Source: Cerioporus squamosus (Eukaryota; Basidiomycota; Agaricomycetes; Polyporales; Polyporaceae). Taken from it: a stretch of DNA of 64,000 nt. Positions within the stretch are counted from its first letter, which is position 1. Every line of letters starts with the position of its first letter. This document shows positions 20,248 through 32,845 of this stretch, piece after piece. The stretch spans positions 98,329 to 162,328 of the forward strand of contig JABYQS010000088.1 of assembly GCA_022592435.1 (NCBI GenBank), given 5' to 3'. Under the pieces are notes generated by a model. It searched no databases. It saw nothing but the letters and a program-made list of their open reading frames with translations, and was not told the DNA's origin. The position numbers and the translations under genes are program-made.

Positions 20248-23200
20248 TCATGTCGAGATCAGGATGGGCTTGCACCGCACGAGATTCTTGAGTCCCAGTA
20301 GCGCTGCTCGCCGGCTGGCCAGATCGTTCAATGTGTCCTTCAGGAAGGCCTGAGACTCGTCGGTGACGTCCACGAAGACAACACCGCGTTTCCACCAGTT
20401 ACAAGGGGGCGCATCGCCCCATCCGCACGCTATCGTTACAGCGTCGAGCGTATGGACCTGGTTCCCTGTCGGGATGACGGCGCACGATGGGGCTCTCCAG
20501 GAAGGACGCACAGTCCGGAAAGGCCGGGCGAGCCAGACTACCGACTCCTGCAAAAAGTGGTGAAGTGTCGCAGGAGAGGCTGAATGGGTGCGGGCATTTA
20601 GGACCTGGCTGCAGCCTTCATCTTCTCTCTTGAGTATCAAAGTAGGCTGAGGACCTTGACGAGCGAGCTTCGCCGTCGTGGGAGGCGGTGTTTGTGGAAG
20701 TGGTACCCCAGGAGGTGTAGCCATGGGCGGCGGAGTTTGAGCCAGCTCTGCGCGCCGCGGGGTCCAGTTCACGGGAGGAGGATCTACGCGCGAGGGTTGA
20801 GACACATGAGACGAGTCCGCGCCGTATCCCGGAAGATGGTGGACAGGAGACGCAGTGGCAACAACAGCGACGTTCGTCACAGAAGTCAACCGGGCCATAC
20901 CCAGCCGAGCTCGCGAACTTCCAGTCCCTGCCTCCAGCGTATCCTCGTCGATCGTTATTTCCCCGCCTTTCGTGATATTCTCCGCGTTCCCCACGTCAGT
21001 CGTCTTCCGCCTTGGCTCTCCAGTGTCCAAACGTGCGCGCTTCGACGGGCTCGCCCCGGCCCTCTTCTTGCCGTCGGCGGCTTCCAGCTTCTCAATCCAC
21101 AACATCTCTGTCTGCTTGCGCTTCTTTGGGCAGCGTGCTCCAGGCGAAGCGGGCTGGTCGGGGCGGAACATAGCCTTGACACAGTCGTCCTCTGCCTTCC
21201 CCGGGCGGTCACGACCCACAGCGGTTCGGGCGATTTGCTGATATTCTTGCAGTGTAACCCCGTCCGACCAGGGCCGCTCGGAGGGGCGATGTACCTTGGT
21301 AATGCGTGGAAAGCGCAGCTCGTAGAACTGTGAAGATAATTAGCCAGAGAGAACGCGATGACGAGTGCAGGTGTGACGGACTATGCTGCCTTGGGCCTTC
21401 GTAAATCCTGCGCCAAAGAGCTCCGCGAGGAGAGGCTGGTGCAGCAGAACCATAGGAGGCGGAAGGTTGGGACATAACTTGAACGTGTACGGTAGTCCCT
21501 CGATGGCCTAGAACAGAGTCAGAGCAAGATCGGACCATCCGCCATCTGCCTCCCGCACCTGATCGCGGTAAGGGACTATATCCGAGTTCTTAATCATGAA
21601 GTTCACCTCCTCCAACCCTTGCCGAGACAGGCCATAGGCAGACGTAAAGATAACTTCAAGATGAGGCCGACAAGACGGCTGTCCAGTGTCCAATGTACAT
21701 CAGATATCAGTGGAACGTAGAAGGCTTCAGATCTACTCACTTTCGACTTGCATTTGTCCGCATTTGCGAGCACCCCGAAGTAGAAGGTAGTGTACGCAGT
21801 GGGTAGCACTGACATAAGAATGCTCGTCAGCTGGACAAGTCAGAACAAGATTGCCTACGGGGCGTACCTCGCAGTTCTCGAGCTCTGTCCTTCTCCCAGG
21901 CGGCCCCAAGAAGGACAAGGTCGACGGTGTCACCATAACCATCTATGTAGTCTCTCTTGAGCTACAGCGAGATAGTCAGTCAGTGGTCAAGAGTCAACTT
22001 ATAGACAGAACCGGGACGCCGCTCACCTTCACCCAAGGCCACCGCCTCTCCCCGTACTGTGCGCCATCGGCCTTCAATACCGCGCCTTCTTGGTGGTCAG
22101 CAATGAGCGTCGCGAACGCCTTCCTCAGCGACTCCGCTGCGCCAGCCCGCTTCATGTCGATACAGACCCTCTCAGCGAGCATCGAGTAACCGGGAACCAC
22201 CCGGATCACTTGTTCGAGGATTGCTCGCCGCTCGGAGTATGGGAAGGAGAGGAGTGAGGTGCCGTTGAGGAGCAGAATATCGAAGAAGACGAGGGCGAGG
22301 TGGCGCGTGCCGCCATCCGAACCGTTGGATATCATGGAACACTGCGACTCCCTTGATCGCATTGTTCAGGTACTGTCAGACACTCAGAGCTGACAAGGAG
22401 CTAGCGAAATGTACATACATTCCCTCTGCAGTTGACGGTGGAGGTGGAGGCGCCCTGTGGCGGACACCGACCGCCGTGCTGGCGACTAGGCTACGAATTC
22501 GCCAGAATTCTGAAGCAAACGAGGTCAACTGTGATGATATCCCGCCAGACAAGGACATCAAACTCACCATCGATGCGGTCTGTTGCCTCCGAGAATGCAA
22601 CAAGCTCAGCTTCAACGACGATGTTCTGCTGGAACGACGCCTTCGCGGGTATCGTCCCTTGCACACCGCTTGAGTCGTGCTGTTGAGTAACGCCCAGAGC
22701 TTTGCATACGACACTAGCACCATGTCAGTCACGCGCTGGAGGGAGTGAAAGATCGGGAAGCTCACTTATGGATCCCAGCGCGATCAAGCGTGGAGTCCCT
22801 ACTGCTCTTGCTGAAAATCTTTATATGCGGGTTCCCGGTCTCATCGAGCCGCATGTGGATCTGTGCCCGCTCGCCATCATACTTCGTCTCAGCCCAGACC
22901 TTGTCAGCACCAGCCAGCAGCTTGAGGGCTTGAACTGTTCCTTGTCCCTTGGAGCATTTAGGGATCTACACGTCGAGGTGAGTACAAGCGCGATCATCGA
23001 GACATGGAAGACGAACCTGGATTGGGGTGCCGCAAACGGGGTCGGGCATGGCATCCCCCGGTTTGAGTTGTTCGTACGTCTGCGCTGCCTCGTCCAGGTT
23101 TGCTCGGGACTTGTAGATAACCGCCAACCGTCCGGACGGATCCCAGGCGTACATCGCGGATTCCTTCGAGAGCATGGCGACAGCGTTACTGTTGTACTGC

Positions 23201-23939
23201 AACAAGGCCGGTGTGTAGTGGTTCGCAGAGCGAGGTATAGGGTAGAGCAATGGACGGAGATCCTTGAGGATGATTTGCGTCACGACGGCGCATTCGACGG
23301 GCGAAAGCGAATGGTAGAGGGTGGTTAGGATAGCCAGCCTAGACCGCCGCGGAGAGTTGGTAGCGGAGAACGATGCATGGACACCGGACGACGAATAGGC
23401 GCACTTGGCGGCGAGTTCGGTGAGCAAGGCATCGACTTGAGCGATAGTGACGGGAACGGTCGAGGCTTGAGAGTGCGCCGTGCCTTGCATGACGTCCCTC
23501 ACTTCGTCGCCTAGACATCCCTTCGCGTCTTCTCTCTTCCAGTTCTTGAGTCGCTCGCCTCGTCCATGGGTCTCGCTTGACACTCCGAGTATCTTGACCA
23601 AGTATTGGGCGAGACTGGTCTCTTGAAGACCATACTTGCGCTTCACGTCCTCGTCAGGGAACAGCAGCCGGAAGACAATAGCGGTCGTGTCCGGTGGCAA
23701 CGGAGCGTATATCTCATTGAGCTTCTGCGCCCATCGTCTGAAGGTCTTGCATGCGGGTGTGTCAACATAGCGCGTCGATCGTGATTGCTTTTCCGACGCC
23801 TTATGCGGTGTGATCTTCGCAATCGCTTCGACGAGCTCCACGAAGCTGAGAAGTAGTAAGCGTCAGTTGCCAGAAAGCATGAGATAGCGTGCACGTACAA
23901 GGAGAATGGAATACCTCTCTCATCGCTAAGCGCAGACAT
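20248..23939 (-). CDS. ATP-dependent DNA ligase with long C-terminal extension, 1039 aa
   Basis: Eleven exons (minus): 23939-23899, 23845-23017, 22965-22766, 22713-22568, 22509-22419, 22351-22027, 21961-21868, 21808-21741, 21678-21559, 21507-21382, 21327-20248. The CDS sums to 3120 nt with all phases consistent. Motif I ETKYDGER puts the AMP-accepting Lys at residue ~318; motif III is HLALVFFDILLLNG, motif IV EGAVLKA, motif V WVKLKRDYIDG (near 542-552). An N-terminal helical domain of ~290 residues precedes the nucleotidyl-transferase core; the OB-fold ends near 695. The rest (~345 aa) is Pro- and Lys/Arg-rich, with a TPPP region and a final folded-looking part (NWWKRGVVFVDVTDES). I see no BRCT pair, so this is not classic Lig4; it fits the fungal-specific Lig4-like ligase group. 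Nuclear end joining or nick sealing is inferred. Confidence 0.85.
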
Positions 23940-25075
23940 GAGGCGTTGGTGGTCCGAGTAGACGGTCGTCACCAGTACTAGTCGGAACTGTTACTCTCGC
24001 TGAAGTCGTCCGTCGATTGGGCTAGCAGCGGCTTAAAGGGTGACTCAAGTTCGGGCTTGGCTTGTTACCCGCACGTACACACACTCGCGGAGAAGTAGAC
24101 AGTGGTTGCATGAAACTGCCAGGAGGGAGGTCCGGGAACAACACTGAAACCGTAGACGCTGAGATTGATTGTGAAGTGTGACTGCGTCAACATAACGCGC
24201 GCGGTCACGTGCTGTACTGTCACAGTCGCGTCTTCCCGGTACTGACGCTGAGGGGCACACAGAAGGCGGCTGAGAGGGGGCAGCATGCCACCGAAACACG
24301 GCAGAAGCCAACTTGGAAACAGATATTACGGACAAACCCCAGGCTTGCAACGAAGAAGGGAATGGACATGCGCACAGAGGGCCGAGGCCAAGAACGAAGT
24401 CGACATAAGCCAGGCCAGGCCAAGCCAAGCCAAGCAAGAAGGTGGTACGGATACACGGCTGCCTGATGCGAGAAAGCGAAGTCTAGGTAGGTAGCAACTG
24501 GGACTAGGAGTACACCACGACTCGAACAACAGAACGAACAAAACAAAACAAAACAAACAACGACGGGGGCGAGTCGGGGGGAGGGGGGGAGTGGGGGATC
24601 GGATGGTGGTACGGGCGCTGGTGGGGAGTGGGCTACAAGGGAGTTGGGATGGCCTATGTAGAACTTGTGGGTGTGGGAGACCGGATAAGTAGTAGCCAAC
24701 GCCACATGAGGGACGGAGGCGGGGAAGCGGCGGGCAATACGAAGACGCGTATAGGGTACATGCGATGCGCGAATGAGCGTAGAGTGTGTGCTGAGCGAGG
24801 GTCCGGCGGTGCGCAACGGAGGTGACACCGAATACTAACTAATATGGACATGTGAGAGTGCAGCTTGCTATGTTGATACACGGATGCGGATGACAACGAC
24901 GACGACGACAAAGACGAGGTGAGAAGACGCAGAGCAGGGGGAGCGCGAGACGGTCGGCTGGGTAGGAGGGCGCACGGTGGTGCTTTGGAGGGTACGGAGA
25001 CTCGAGAGTAAGTGATGGGGAGAGGCGAAGCCAGCGGGTGGCGCCGAGTGCGCCTTTTGCACCAGGTATGAACAT
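23940..25075. other. Intergenic: ligase promoter and DUF6534 gene 3' flank
   Basis: No gene supported. An A-rich ACAAA repeat lies near 24536-24560. The plus strand is purine-rich between 24560 and 24700. Confidence 0.45.
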
Positions 25076-27250
25076 TCACGACCACGACTTGACCTGTTGT
25101 GGCTTCGAGTAGTCGTAGTCGTACGGTTTCTGGTAGTGGATCGGTGGCATCGTTGGCAGCTGGTTGACGGATCGTAAACATACACATCATGAGTGGACAC
25201 CTGCGACGCTCAAGACTTACCGGATCTCTGGGAACCTCTCGTGGCGAGAAACCGCTCGCTTCCGATTGCGACCGGAGGGTCTGCGCCGCCGACGATGAGC
25301 GTTCGCAGAAGCAGTGGTCATAAGTAAAAGCGAAACGCACCGTTGAGAACACGGGCCCGGCTTCCTGGGCCTCGTTCTTGAACGTCGTTGTCTGCCCGAC
25401 CATGAGGAACGTCGGCACGGTCGTGCGATCGTTTTCCGTTCCGACACCGCGGACGGATCGCCGAGTGTTGAGGGCGGCATAGAACGAGTTGGCATACACT
25501 ACAAGCAGACATTAGCACGAAAGCAGGATGAATTGAACGGGACTGGACGTGAAGCACGCACCTTTGCTCAGCACAAAGTAGAACGCCATGAAAATGAAGT
25601 TTGTTGGCATCAGATCGTACTAGGGGCCTGTCAGTACGCTTTGGCGAGCAGCAGACACCATATTGGACATACTAGGATGAGAGTGCTGAGACTGATAGCA
25701 CTGCATAAGATAATCAGTCTCCGGTCGTCGCAACGACTTGGATGAGGTCAAACGCACCTTGAGATCACGCCGGTGTTGATAGCATAGACGGTTAGTTTGT
25801 TGATGATCGAATCATCCCTTCAGGAACAGTTAACACGCTGCCCGCCGCTCGACCAGTTCACGGGATGAACATCGGCAACTCACTTGGCGAAGCCCGTCTT
25901 GAGATTCCGGAGGAACCAGCACAGGGCAGCAGCGGTGATGACGTCCGTGGCCATGCCGAGTCCCAGTGCGATGCTTCCAATAGTCTGACCGAGAAGTCCA
26001 TCAGGGAAGTCACTGCAGGAGAGCACATGTATGCGTACCTTGAGCTCCCAACCTGCGCGAGAGACTTGATGTCGATGCTACTATGACCACGAGTTGGATG
26101 GGAATGCACATCGCACTACCAGAAAGGAACTTACGCTTTTACCGTGAAATCTGCACGTGGCGGGACATGTCAATAGCAGTTCATGGAAGCGATCGGGACG
26201 GACGCACAGAATGCAGCAGCTACAGGGAAGGCAGACGTCAATTCCAGCGTAAACAGAGTCCGGGAAACAACTGACCGAGCTGAGCCAGCGCTCCGAGCAT
26301 CTGGACGGAGGCAAAATTTCAGGGGGACCTTCGGGGAACAAACCTTCGGAAGACTTACGATCAACATTGTGACGGGAATGTTGTGCTTGCTGACTATTTA
26401 AAAACGCGTGAGCGGGGTTAGAGGGGCGCTGGTCGCGATGGAACTTACACCTCCAAACGCGCAAGCCGAAGCATCTTTAGGGCATGAGGTGAGGATCGAC
26501 CGCAGATGGGGGACTCGGTATGGAACTTACACTTTTACAATGGCACCAACAGCGGCCTGGCAGGAACTCGCGTGAGCGGGGATATCGGCGACGAGAACGT
26601 GATGGACGCACCCCGATTGCAACTTGCAGCTGGGAACAGAAGTACGGTCAGAGGCGAAGCGCCGGGCGAGGCAGACTGGCACTCACAACTAATGACCTGT
26701 ACGGAGGGATTGTCAGGATAGTTGACCAGAAGGGAATGCTCAGTGCACTCACCAAACCGGAGCGGAGAGGAGGGCGGTGACCATCCCCCAATTACTGAAG
26801 GGACGTTCAGTCGAAGCAGCGAACACGGCGAGAGGTGGTACGTACGTGACGACATAGAAGTAAACTGCATGTCCAATAAAGGCTTGGTCAACAAGCTCCA
26901 GTACCCTGCGCGCTCGTCAGCGGGTGCGAGCGAAGACTTGGCTCGCGTACAGACCATATAGCCCCGACCTGTCGCGCAGCAATCAGCGTCACGACACGCG
27001 CGTGCGAGGCAGAAAGAGCACGCACCAAGCACTTGTACCACCAGACGTCCAGGGGGTACCGCCTGAAGTAGGTGTATGCCTGCATGCTGAGAATGCCGAA
27101 GGCCCTGTCAATGAAGCGTACGCGTTAATCCTGGCGGAGCCGAGCGAGAACGGGGAACGCGACGGACACGCATGACGCCCCGAAGCCTATGAAGAGCGCG
27201 CCGAAGGTCGAGTTGAGGTCGATCAGAGAGGCGAAGGAGCTGGAGGCCAT
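25076..27250 (-). CDS. DUF6534 multi-pass membrane protein, 21 exons, 340 aa
   Basis: Exons (minus): 27250-27168, 27104-27026, 26968-26955, 26905-26846, 26794-26753, 26696-26687, 26629-26612, 26556-26531, 26474-26449, 26393-26359, 26300-26276, 26219-26208, 26150-26135, 26080-26053, 25984-25884, 25817-25758, 25700-25673, 25619-25562, 25498-25341, 25280-25221, 25159-25076. The sum is 1023 nt in phase. The product starts MASSSFASLIDLNSTFGALF and has about seven hydrophobic segments, e.g. VLELVDQAFIGHAVYFYVV and TIGSIALGLGMATDVITAAA; conserved INKLTVYAINTGV and LNTRRSVRG follow. The C-terminal tail is polar. This is the DUF6534 layout, a large basidiomycete family of unknown function; it is often likened to seven-helix receptors, but that is unproven. 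The 26053/25984 join (68-nt intron) is the least certain. Confidence 0.8.
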
Positions 27251-29366
27251 GTCGCCAACGTCGGCGGGGCGGGGGGAGCGGGCGGGAAGGGGGGCAGGTG
27301 CGCGCGGGATACGGTACTTGAAGGAAAGGAAGGGGGAGAAAGAGAGGCGAAGGGGGCAGAGAGGACATGCAGCGGGTTCCCATAACCAGCGGCCGGCCTC
27401 TTCTTTTCGAAGCCTGGGTGGACTGGGGTAGTGGATGGCGGCTCGCCCTGATCCTTCTTAATTTCCCGCTCCGGCAGCGCACTCGGCGACTGCCCGATTC
27501 GGCGCCCCCACACTGCGATCGCGCGATCGGTTGCTGCTGCTATTACTCTGCTTGCTCTGTTTACGCTGTGGCCCTCGTCATAAGTACCCCCTTATTGAAT
27601 CCGATTAACCTCTCAGCCCGATGCATGTGGCGGCCAGCTCGCGAGTCGCGACGATACTTACCCTCGGGCCTCCGGGCGCAGCGAACCTGGTCCTGGTGGG
27701 AGTCGTCTGCGGGCGCAATCGCCGTTCTCGTCTTCTCGCCCACCCGGCCAGCCGACATGCCCAGGCGGCCAAGCTGAATTAGCTGCCAGCGTCGGAACCA
27801 GCGTCCTGCCACCATCAACCAAGGTACTCCCGGAGTTTTCTTCACGCATCTCCGCCCTGCTCCCCAGGGCTCTGCCTGTCGCACCTCCTCGATGTCAATC
27901 CTTGACGTCCTGCACCCGGGGATCTGACAGTTCCCGTCGCACTAACCCCATCGTCTGCGCCCGGGCCCGGGTGCAAAGCCTCCATCCGCAGCACCCTGGC
28001 ATTGCAGTACTGCAGCTGGGTACTGTGCTTGCGCGTAAGTACCGCAACAGACTGGTGAGACCTGGCGCAGCCGCCAACTCCGTCGGCAGGCTAGAAGGGC
28101 TCCCATGTGAACCCTCCCATCTCCGACTTGAATCCAGCGATCGCAAGAGTCGTTCCTTGGCGGGGGTGAGCCTTGCGAACACGAGAACAGACGCAGCACA
28201 GACTTTCTACCCATGCCGTCAGTTGCATCCCGGCGGCGGCCAGCAGATTCCCGCGGCAAGTACGCAGCGGCTTGTCAGTGCCCTGAGCCGTCTTCTGTTC
28301 CCGTCAACGCCCCTTGTATCTCCCCCGGGGCCGCCCATAGACGTTTGGGAACTCCCTTCATGTCCGCGTGCCGCGTCCGCATCGAGCAGAGCCTTTCAGA
28401 AAACTTCGACGAGCGTCCCCGAATGGTTTGAGGGTTCTATATCATCGTGGAATCAAGCAGGCCATCCGAGTCCTTCGGGTTCCCGTGGCTGATCGAGACC
28501 ACGTTGGTATGGCGACTGGCGAGTGGCCCCCGCACAAGACGGTCTTTACGGAGCAGGCAGCAGGGTTCCTGGGCAGGGGGACCTCTGAACCTCTGACGGA
28601 TTCGGGCCCGCCCGCGTGGCAGACGAGGTCATTGGGCAAGAACGGTCGACCAAACCGAACTCTCCCACAGAGAGAAGGGGGCCTGACTGACATCATGCGA
28701 CGCGGAAGCACGTCTCGAACGCACTCATCAACTCGACATCACCGCTCAATATTGGTGGACAAACCTATCTGCCGTACTGTCAGGGAATAAGCGCATGTTC
28801 CATGCAACTTCGAACATAACCTTCCTCGGGGTTGAACATACCGTGACTGACTTACCGAGGTGCTTCCACGCTGCGCAGTGCGTATCATGTTCTTATGGTA
28901 CTGCGAGGGTACCCTCTCGTACAGCTCCACAACGCCAACGCATAATCCAACGTCCATGGCATCTCCATGACCCTTGAAGATGCAAAATAATAACCTCGAA
29001 GCCCAGCCGACTGGGCGATCACGACAATATGTATTTGACGGTCCCGTTGGGGTTCTGAGTCGCGATATCTGGATTCTGGGCACCCCAACGAACAAGTAGT
29101 GTCGAGTCTAACCTCGGCAGCCATGTGCACAACATCATCGATGTATCAAACCCTCGTCATATGTCGACTCCCGACTCTCGCTCGACGTCCCCTCGGGTCC
29201 GCCACCGCCTCATGTAACAGCCTACAGGGATCCGCAGGCAGCACCGGTGGCGTGCTGCGTGCAAAAAAAGAAAACTTCTAGCACATGCTGAGCGGCGGGA
29301 TAAGCTCAAGCTTCCTGCGGCGTGCGCGCGCGGACGACGACTAGACGTCGCAGTCCACTTTTGTTT
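27251..29366. other. Intergenic stretch, possible degraded gene around 28.8-29.1 kb
   Basis: 27251-27500 is the 5' flank of the DUF6534 gene. On the minus strand, 29120-28890 gives a 75-codon frame (QIHIVVIAQSAGLRGYYF, then WTLDYALALW) that looks protein-like but could not be extended by plausible splicing or assigned to a family. 27900-28500 has overlapping frames on both strands without domains. No RNA gene seen. Confidence 0.35.
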
Positions 29367-31838
29367 TTAGTTCTTCCATCTGCGGATTCAACAGCTCATC
29401 AGCATCCGACCGCCACAGCATCACGGCGGAGGGGACACATCAAAGTATCGGTGAATGAAAAAGGCACGACAAGACTCACATTTTGACCGTACGGTCCCGC
29501 CCGCCGCTGACGAGCTTGTCGGCGACAAAGTCGACGCAGTACACCTCGTCCGTGTGGCCCGGGAGGTCCGTCTTGAGCTTGTACGTTTTGAGGTCCCAGA
29601 TCTGTTCATAACGTCGAGAAGAACATATCAGCCCTTTGCCACAGCGCCGTAATGTAGTCGAACACGGCTGGGCCAAGCACGACAATCGACAATGAGTTGT
29701 CAAGTGCGCAATTGGCCACAAGCTCCGAACGCCACTTGCCACGTAGCCTCGCGACAAGTGGCGACCCAAGCCCACCAACGCCCAGCCGTCAACCCCAAAC
29801 ATGATCGAACAAGTTGGCCAGCTCACCTTCAGCGTGCTGTCTTTGCTCGCGCTGACGAGCAGCCGCGAGTCTGCACTCCACGCGAGCCGGTACACGGCCG
29901 CGATGTGCCCGCGGAGCGTCGCGACGAACTTGCCCGTGCGCCCGTCCCACACGCGCACCGAGTTGTCCCACGCCGCGCTCGCGGCCCACCGCCCGTCCGG
30001 GCTGAACGCGACGTGCGCGACCTGTCGCTGGTGCCCCGTGAGCCGCGCGAGGGGCTTCAGCTTCCCCCCGCGCTCGGCGGCGGCCGCGGACGCGTCGGCG
30101 GATGCCGTGCGGGAGGGGAAGAGCGACCACAGGAAGAGCGTGTGGTCGTCCGAGCCGGAGATGAGGAGTTCGCCGGCGGCAGATACCAGCGCGTTGTACC
30201 GCGCGAGAGCGAGCGACTGCGCTGTGGGAGGAGGAAGTTCGTCAGCCTCGGTCGATCTGATGGGACGTACGTCCCCGGAGTTCAGTGCGCAGAGGTCGCA
30301 GTCGCGCCGCGACGAAGAAACATCGCGCGGGAGAAGAGAAGGGCAACCGGACGGTGTCATCTCACGCGAGGGAAGAGGACGTACCTTCGCTGTCCGAGCT
30401 TGTCTTCTTGCCTAGGTGGTCGAAAGGGCCCGTCCGCAGCACAAAGTCGGTGTTGAGAGTCAAGGTGGTCACCCAGTGCGCATGGTCCTTCAGTATGTGC
30501 AGGCATTTTCCCTGGAGGACCCTGATAAGCATGCTGAAACCCACGAAAATGAGCATTGCACGCCCATACTCACCCCGTTCGCGTCCCACACTCGTACGGT
30601 TCGGTCGCTCGAGGCGGTATATAGGACGCCCTTGCCGTTAAGTCCGCCGCCACCCCATCGCACCACGTTCACGCTAGCAGTGTGACCACCCAGCGAGTAC
30701 TCGCACCGTCGTACGGCCGTGTTCCATACACGCACTGTCCCATCCTTGGACGACGATGCAAGACGAGGCGCCGTGGGATTTCTAGGAGACGTTAGATACG
30801 ACTACTTCGAAACACTGCCAACGACGAGACGTACATGTGTATGGGCTCCCACGAGAGCGAGGTTACCCACTTCGTATGGCCCTTGAGTGCGTCTCCGATC
30901 GGCTTTCCTGTCTTCGGGTCCCATAGACGGACATGCCCGTCGTGCCCGCCCGTGGCGAGCTTCCTTTCCATGGCTTCCCATTCGACGCACAGTACCCAAC
31001 CTTTGTGTCCGGAGAGAACATGAGAGGGGGTCTCGGTGAAGAGATCCCACAGCCGCGCGTTGCAGTCGCCGGAACCTGTTGCGAGGAGGTTGCCTGTCGG
31101 CGAGAACGACGCGCACAGTATTGGCGAGGTGTGTCCTGACCAATGAGATGGAATGTAAGCGTCCGCAGCAGCGAATAAAGGCCGAGCAGGACGCACCGGA
31201 CAGCGTTGATGAACATCTCGTTGCTGGTCGGACTTTGAAGACCGCTTGCGGCGAGCAGTGGATCACGAACACGTCTTCGGGCGTGAATGCGTGGGATGGA
31301 TGCGACAAGACATCTTCTTCGATAGACTTTGCGATCGCTATTCGCGTCGGGGCAGCGGGGGTCTGCGCGTCTGCAGGCAGAGATATATGGAACGAGAACG
31401 GGACAGGGTCTTCGTCCTGAATAACCAAGTTCAGCTATGCCCGTCTGGGTTCGTGCCGGTGGGGTCTCATGTCCTAGTACCATCAGCCGGATGAGACGAA
31501 GCATCTTGAATGGCTGATATTGGCGTCTGTACGTACGACACGGACATAGTCCTAACGAACGCGCTCGTCTCATCCTGCGGTTCCATGACATGGGTCCCTC
31601 CGCACGAATAGATGCTACACGATTCACGAACCTTCGTATTCAGCTTGTTCACAAGCGCCTCTAGCCCTTCTCTCGAGACATTTGCCGGGAGGTTCACGGC
31701 AGGTGCAAGAGGTTCTCCGTCATCCTCGCTCACAAACTGGACGACAATATGCGGTGCTGACTGAGGTAGCTCCTTCTCTGGTTCGGGTACACCATGGTAG
31801 ACCTTTTGTCGTTTCGGCGGGGGCAGCAGCGTCGCCAT
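29367..31838 (-). CDS. RSA4: Notchless/Rsa4 60S ribosome assembly factor, NLE plus WD40
   Basis: Exons (minus): 31838-31632, 31416-31197, 31135-30835, 30781-30574, 30511-30385, 30221-29827, 29601-29480, 29379-29367; 1593 nt, 530 residues, in phase (yeast Rsa4 is 515). Residues ~30-110 form the NLE domain (IVVQFVSEDDGEPLAPAV, then EDPVPFSFHI). Eight WD40 repeats follow, recognisable by ATGSGDCNARLWD, ATGGHDGHVRLWD, ASSSKDGTVRVW, TASSDRTVRVWD, ISGSDDHTLFLW, ASAAWDNSVRVWD, VSASKDSTLKIWD and VSGGRDRTVKIW. The protein ends KIWKN, as Notchless proteins typically do. The NLE domain binds the MIDAS domain of the AAA ATPase Rea1/Midasin, which removes Rsa4 from pre-60S particles in the nucleus (family knowledge). 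Three introns are long (163-225 nt); I found no convincing snoRNA in them. Confidence 0.93.
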
Positions 31839-31932
31839 CGTCGGCAAGAAGACCAGGGAGCGGAGGTGACGGAGGAGGAGGAGGTAAAGCGCCCATGCAG
31901 ATCCGCCTGAAAAATGCGATTAGATATCTTCT

Positions 31933-32137
31933 CACGACAGGCATACCCGCATTTTGGACGGGCCACAAGGCGCGACATATCCGCCGCGCGAGTATACCTT
32001 TTGTCTCGTTTCAGAGCGCAACCGGCCAAAAGGCTTCCTTTTCGCCTGAAACCTGGCCGAAAGGTAACCTCGCGCGGCGCCTTTTCGCCCATTGGCATGC
32101 CTTTTGTCCCGTCCGAAACGCTGTGATGCCTGCCGTG
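31933..32137. repeat. 205-bp imperfect foldback (inverted) repeat
   Basis: The left arm (CACGACAGGCATACCCGC, TTTTGGACGGG, CACAAGGC, CCGCGCGAG) pairs with the right arm read in reverse (CACGGCAGGCATCACAGC, TTTCGGACGGG, ACAAAAGGC, CCGCGCGAG). The centre has further AAAGG/CCTTT pairs. It could be a small MITE or a structured promoter element. No target duplication was resolved. Confidence 0.6.
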
Positions 32138-32661
32138 TCTGCCTCATGGCTACTCGACACCTGGCGCTAAGCTTGCAGGTTGTCTGTTTCATTGAGTTTA
32201 CCGCATGGGCTCATGCATAACGGTAAGCGTTGCAATGTTGAGAATACCTAGCGCACCGTGATGCCGTACGGAGACGCCAGAAAAAGGCCGTTTGTGCAGG
32301 GCCACTGGTGACTAGTAAGTAAGCAGCTAGCAGGTGTTCGACCTCTTCAGTCTCGCTCGAATCGCTCGAACGCTTTCTAACACTTACCAACGCCACGCCA
32401 TGATTATGGCCATAAGTGGAGACAGCGCAGACAGACTCGCCGCATGCCGTAGTCAGCGACACGGGCACCGTGCGCCCTCGGTCCCCATATATGGGCAGGC
32501 GCTCGGGGTTCAAGATGGGATTAGGTAAGCAGCGTGAGTACGGCCGAGCTAGATAAGGAAATTCGCGCCTCAAACACCCCCGTCTATCTGGACATCTCCA
32601 TTACGCCGGACATGCAAGATGATTCATGCGATCTGGGCTCTGTGGAAGGGGGCGGGAGGGG

Positions 32662-32669
32662 TATATAAG
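32662..32669 (+). promoter_or_regulatory. TATA box of the pirin gene
   Basis: TATATAAG in a G-rich context, about 180 bases before the pirin start codon, which suits a short 5' UTR. Confidence 0.6.
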
Positions 32670-32845
32670 GGAGGGATGTTGACGGGGACGTCCTCACAAC
32701 CCCCACAAACTCGATCACCTCGACCAAGCTGTCTGTCCTGCACTCGAAACTTGCACTCCGCTCCGCAAGAGCACTTCGCATTGCCGCTACACCTGCTCTT
32801 GGACTTAACCACCGCCGCGCCTTCTCCTCGACCCCTATCTCTGCG

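Larger units (their letters stand above)
31839..32845. other. Shared RSA4/pirin 5' region
   Basis: Divergent promoter region of about 1 kb. It holds a 205-bp foldback repeat (31933-32137) and the pirin TATA box. No gene seen. Confidence 0.5.

Noticed and set aside
26013..26038. 26-nt intron in the DUF6534 gene
   Set aside because: Phase could be met by GTACGC..CTGCAG, but a 68-nt intron (25985-26052) gives better family sequence (SLAQ/TIGSIALG) and a normal length.
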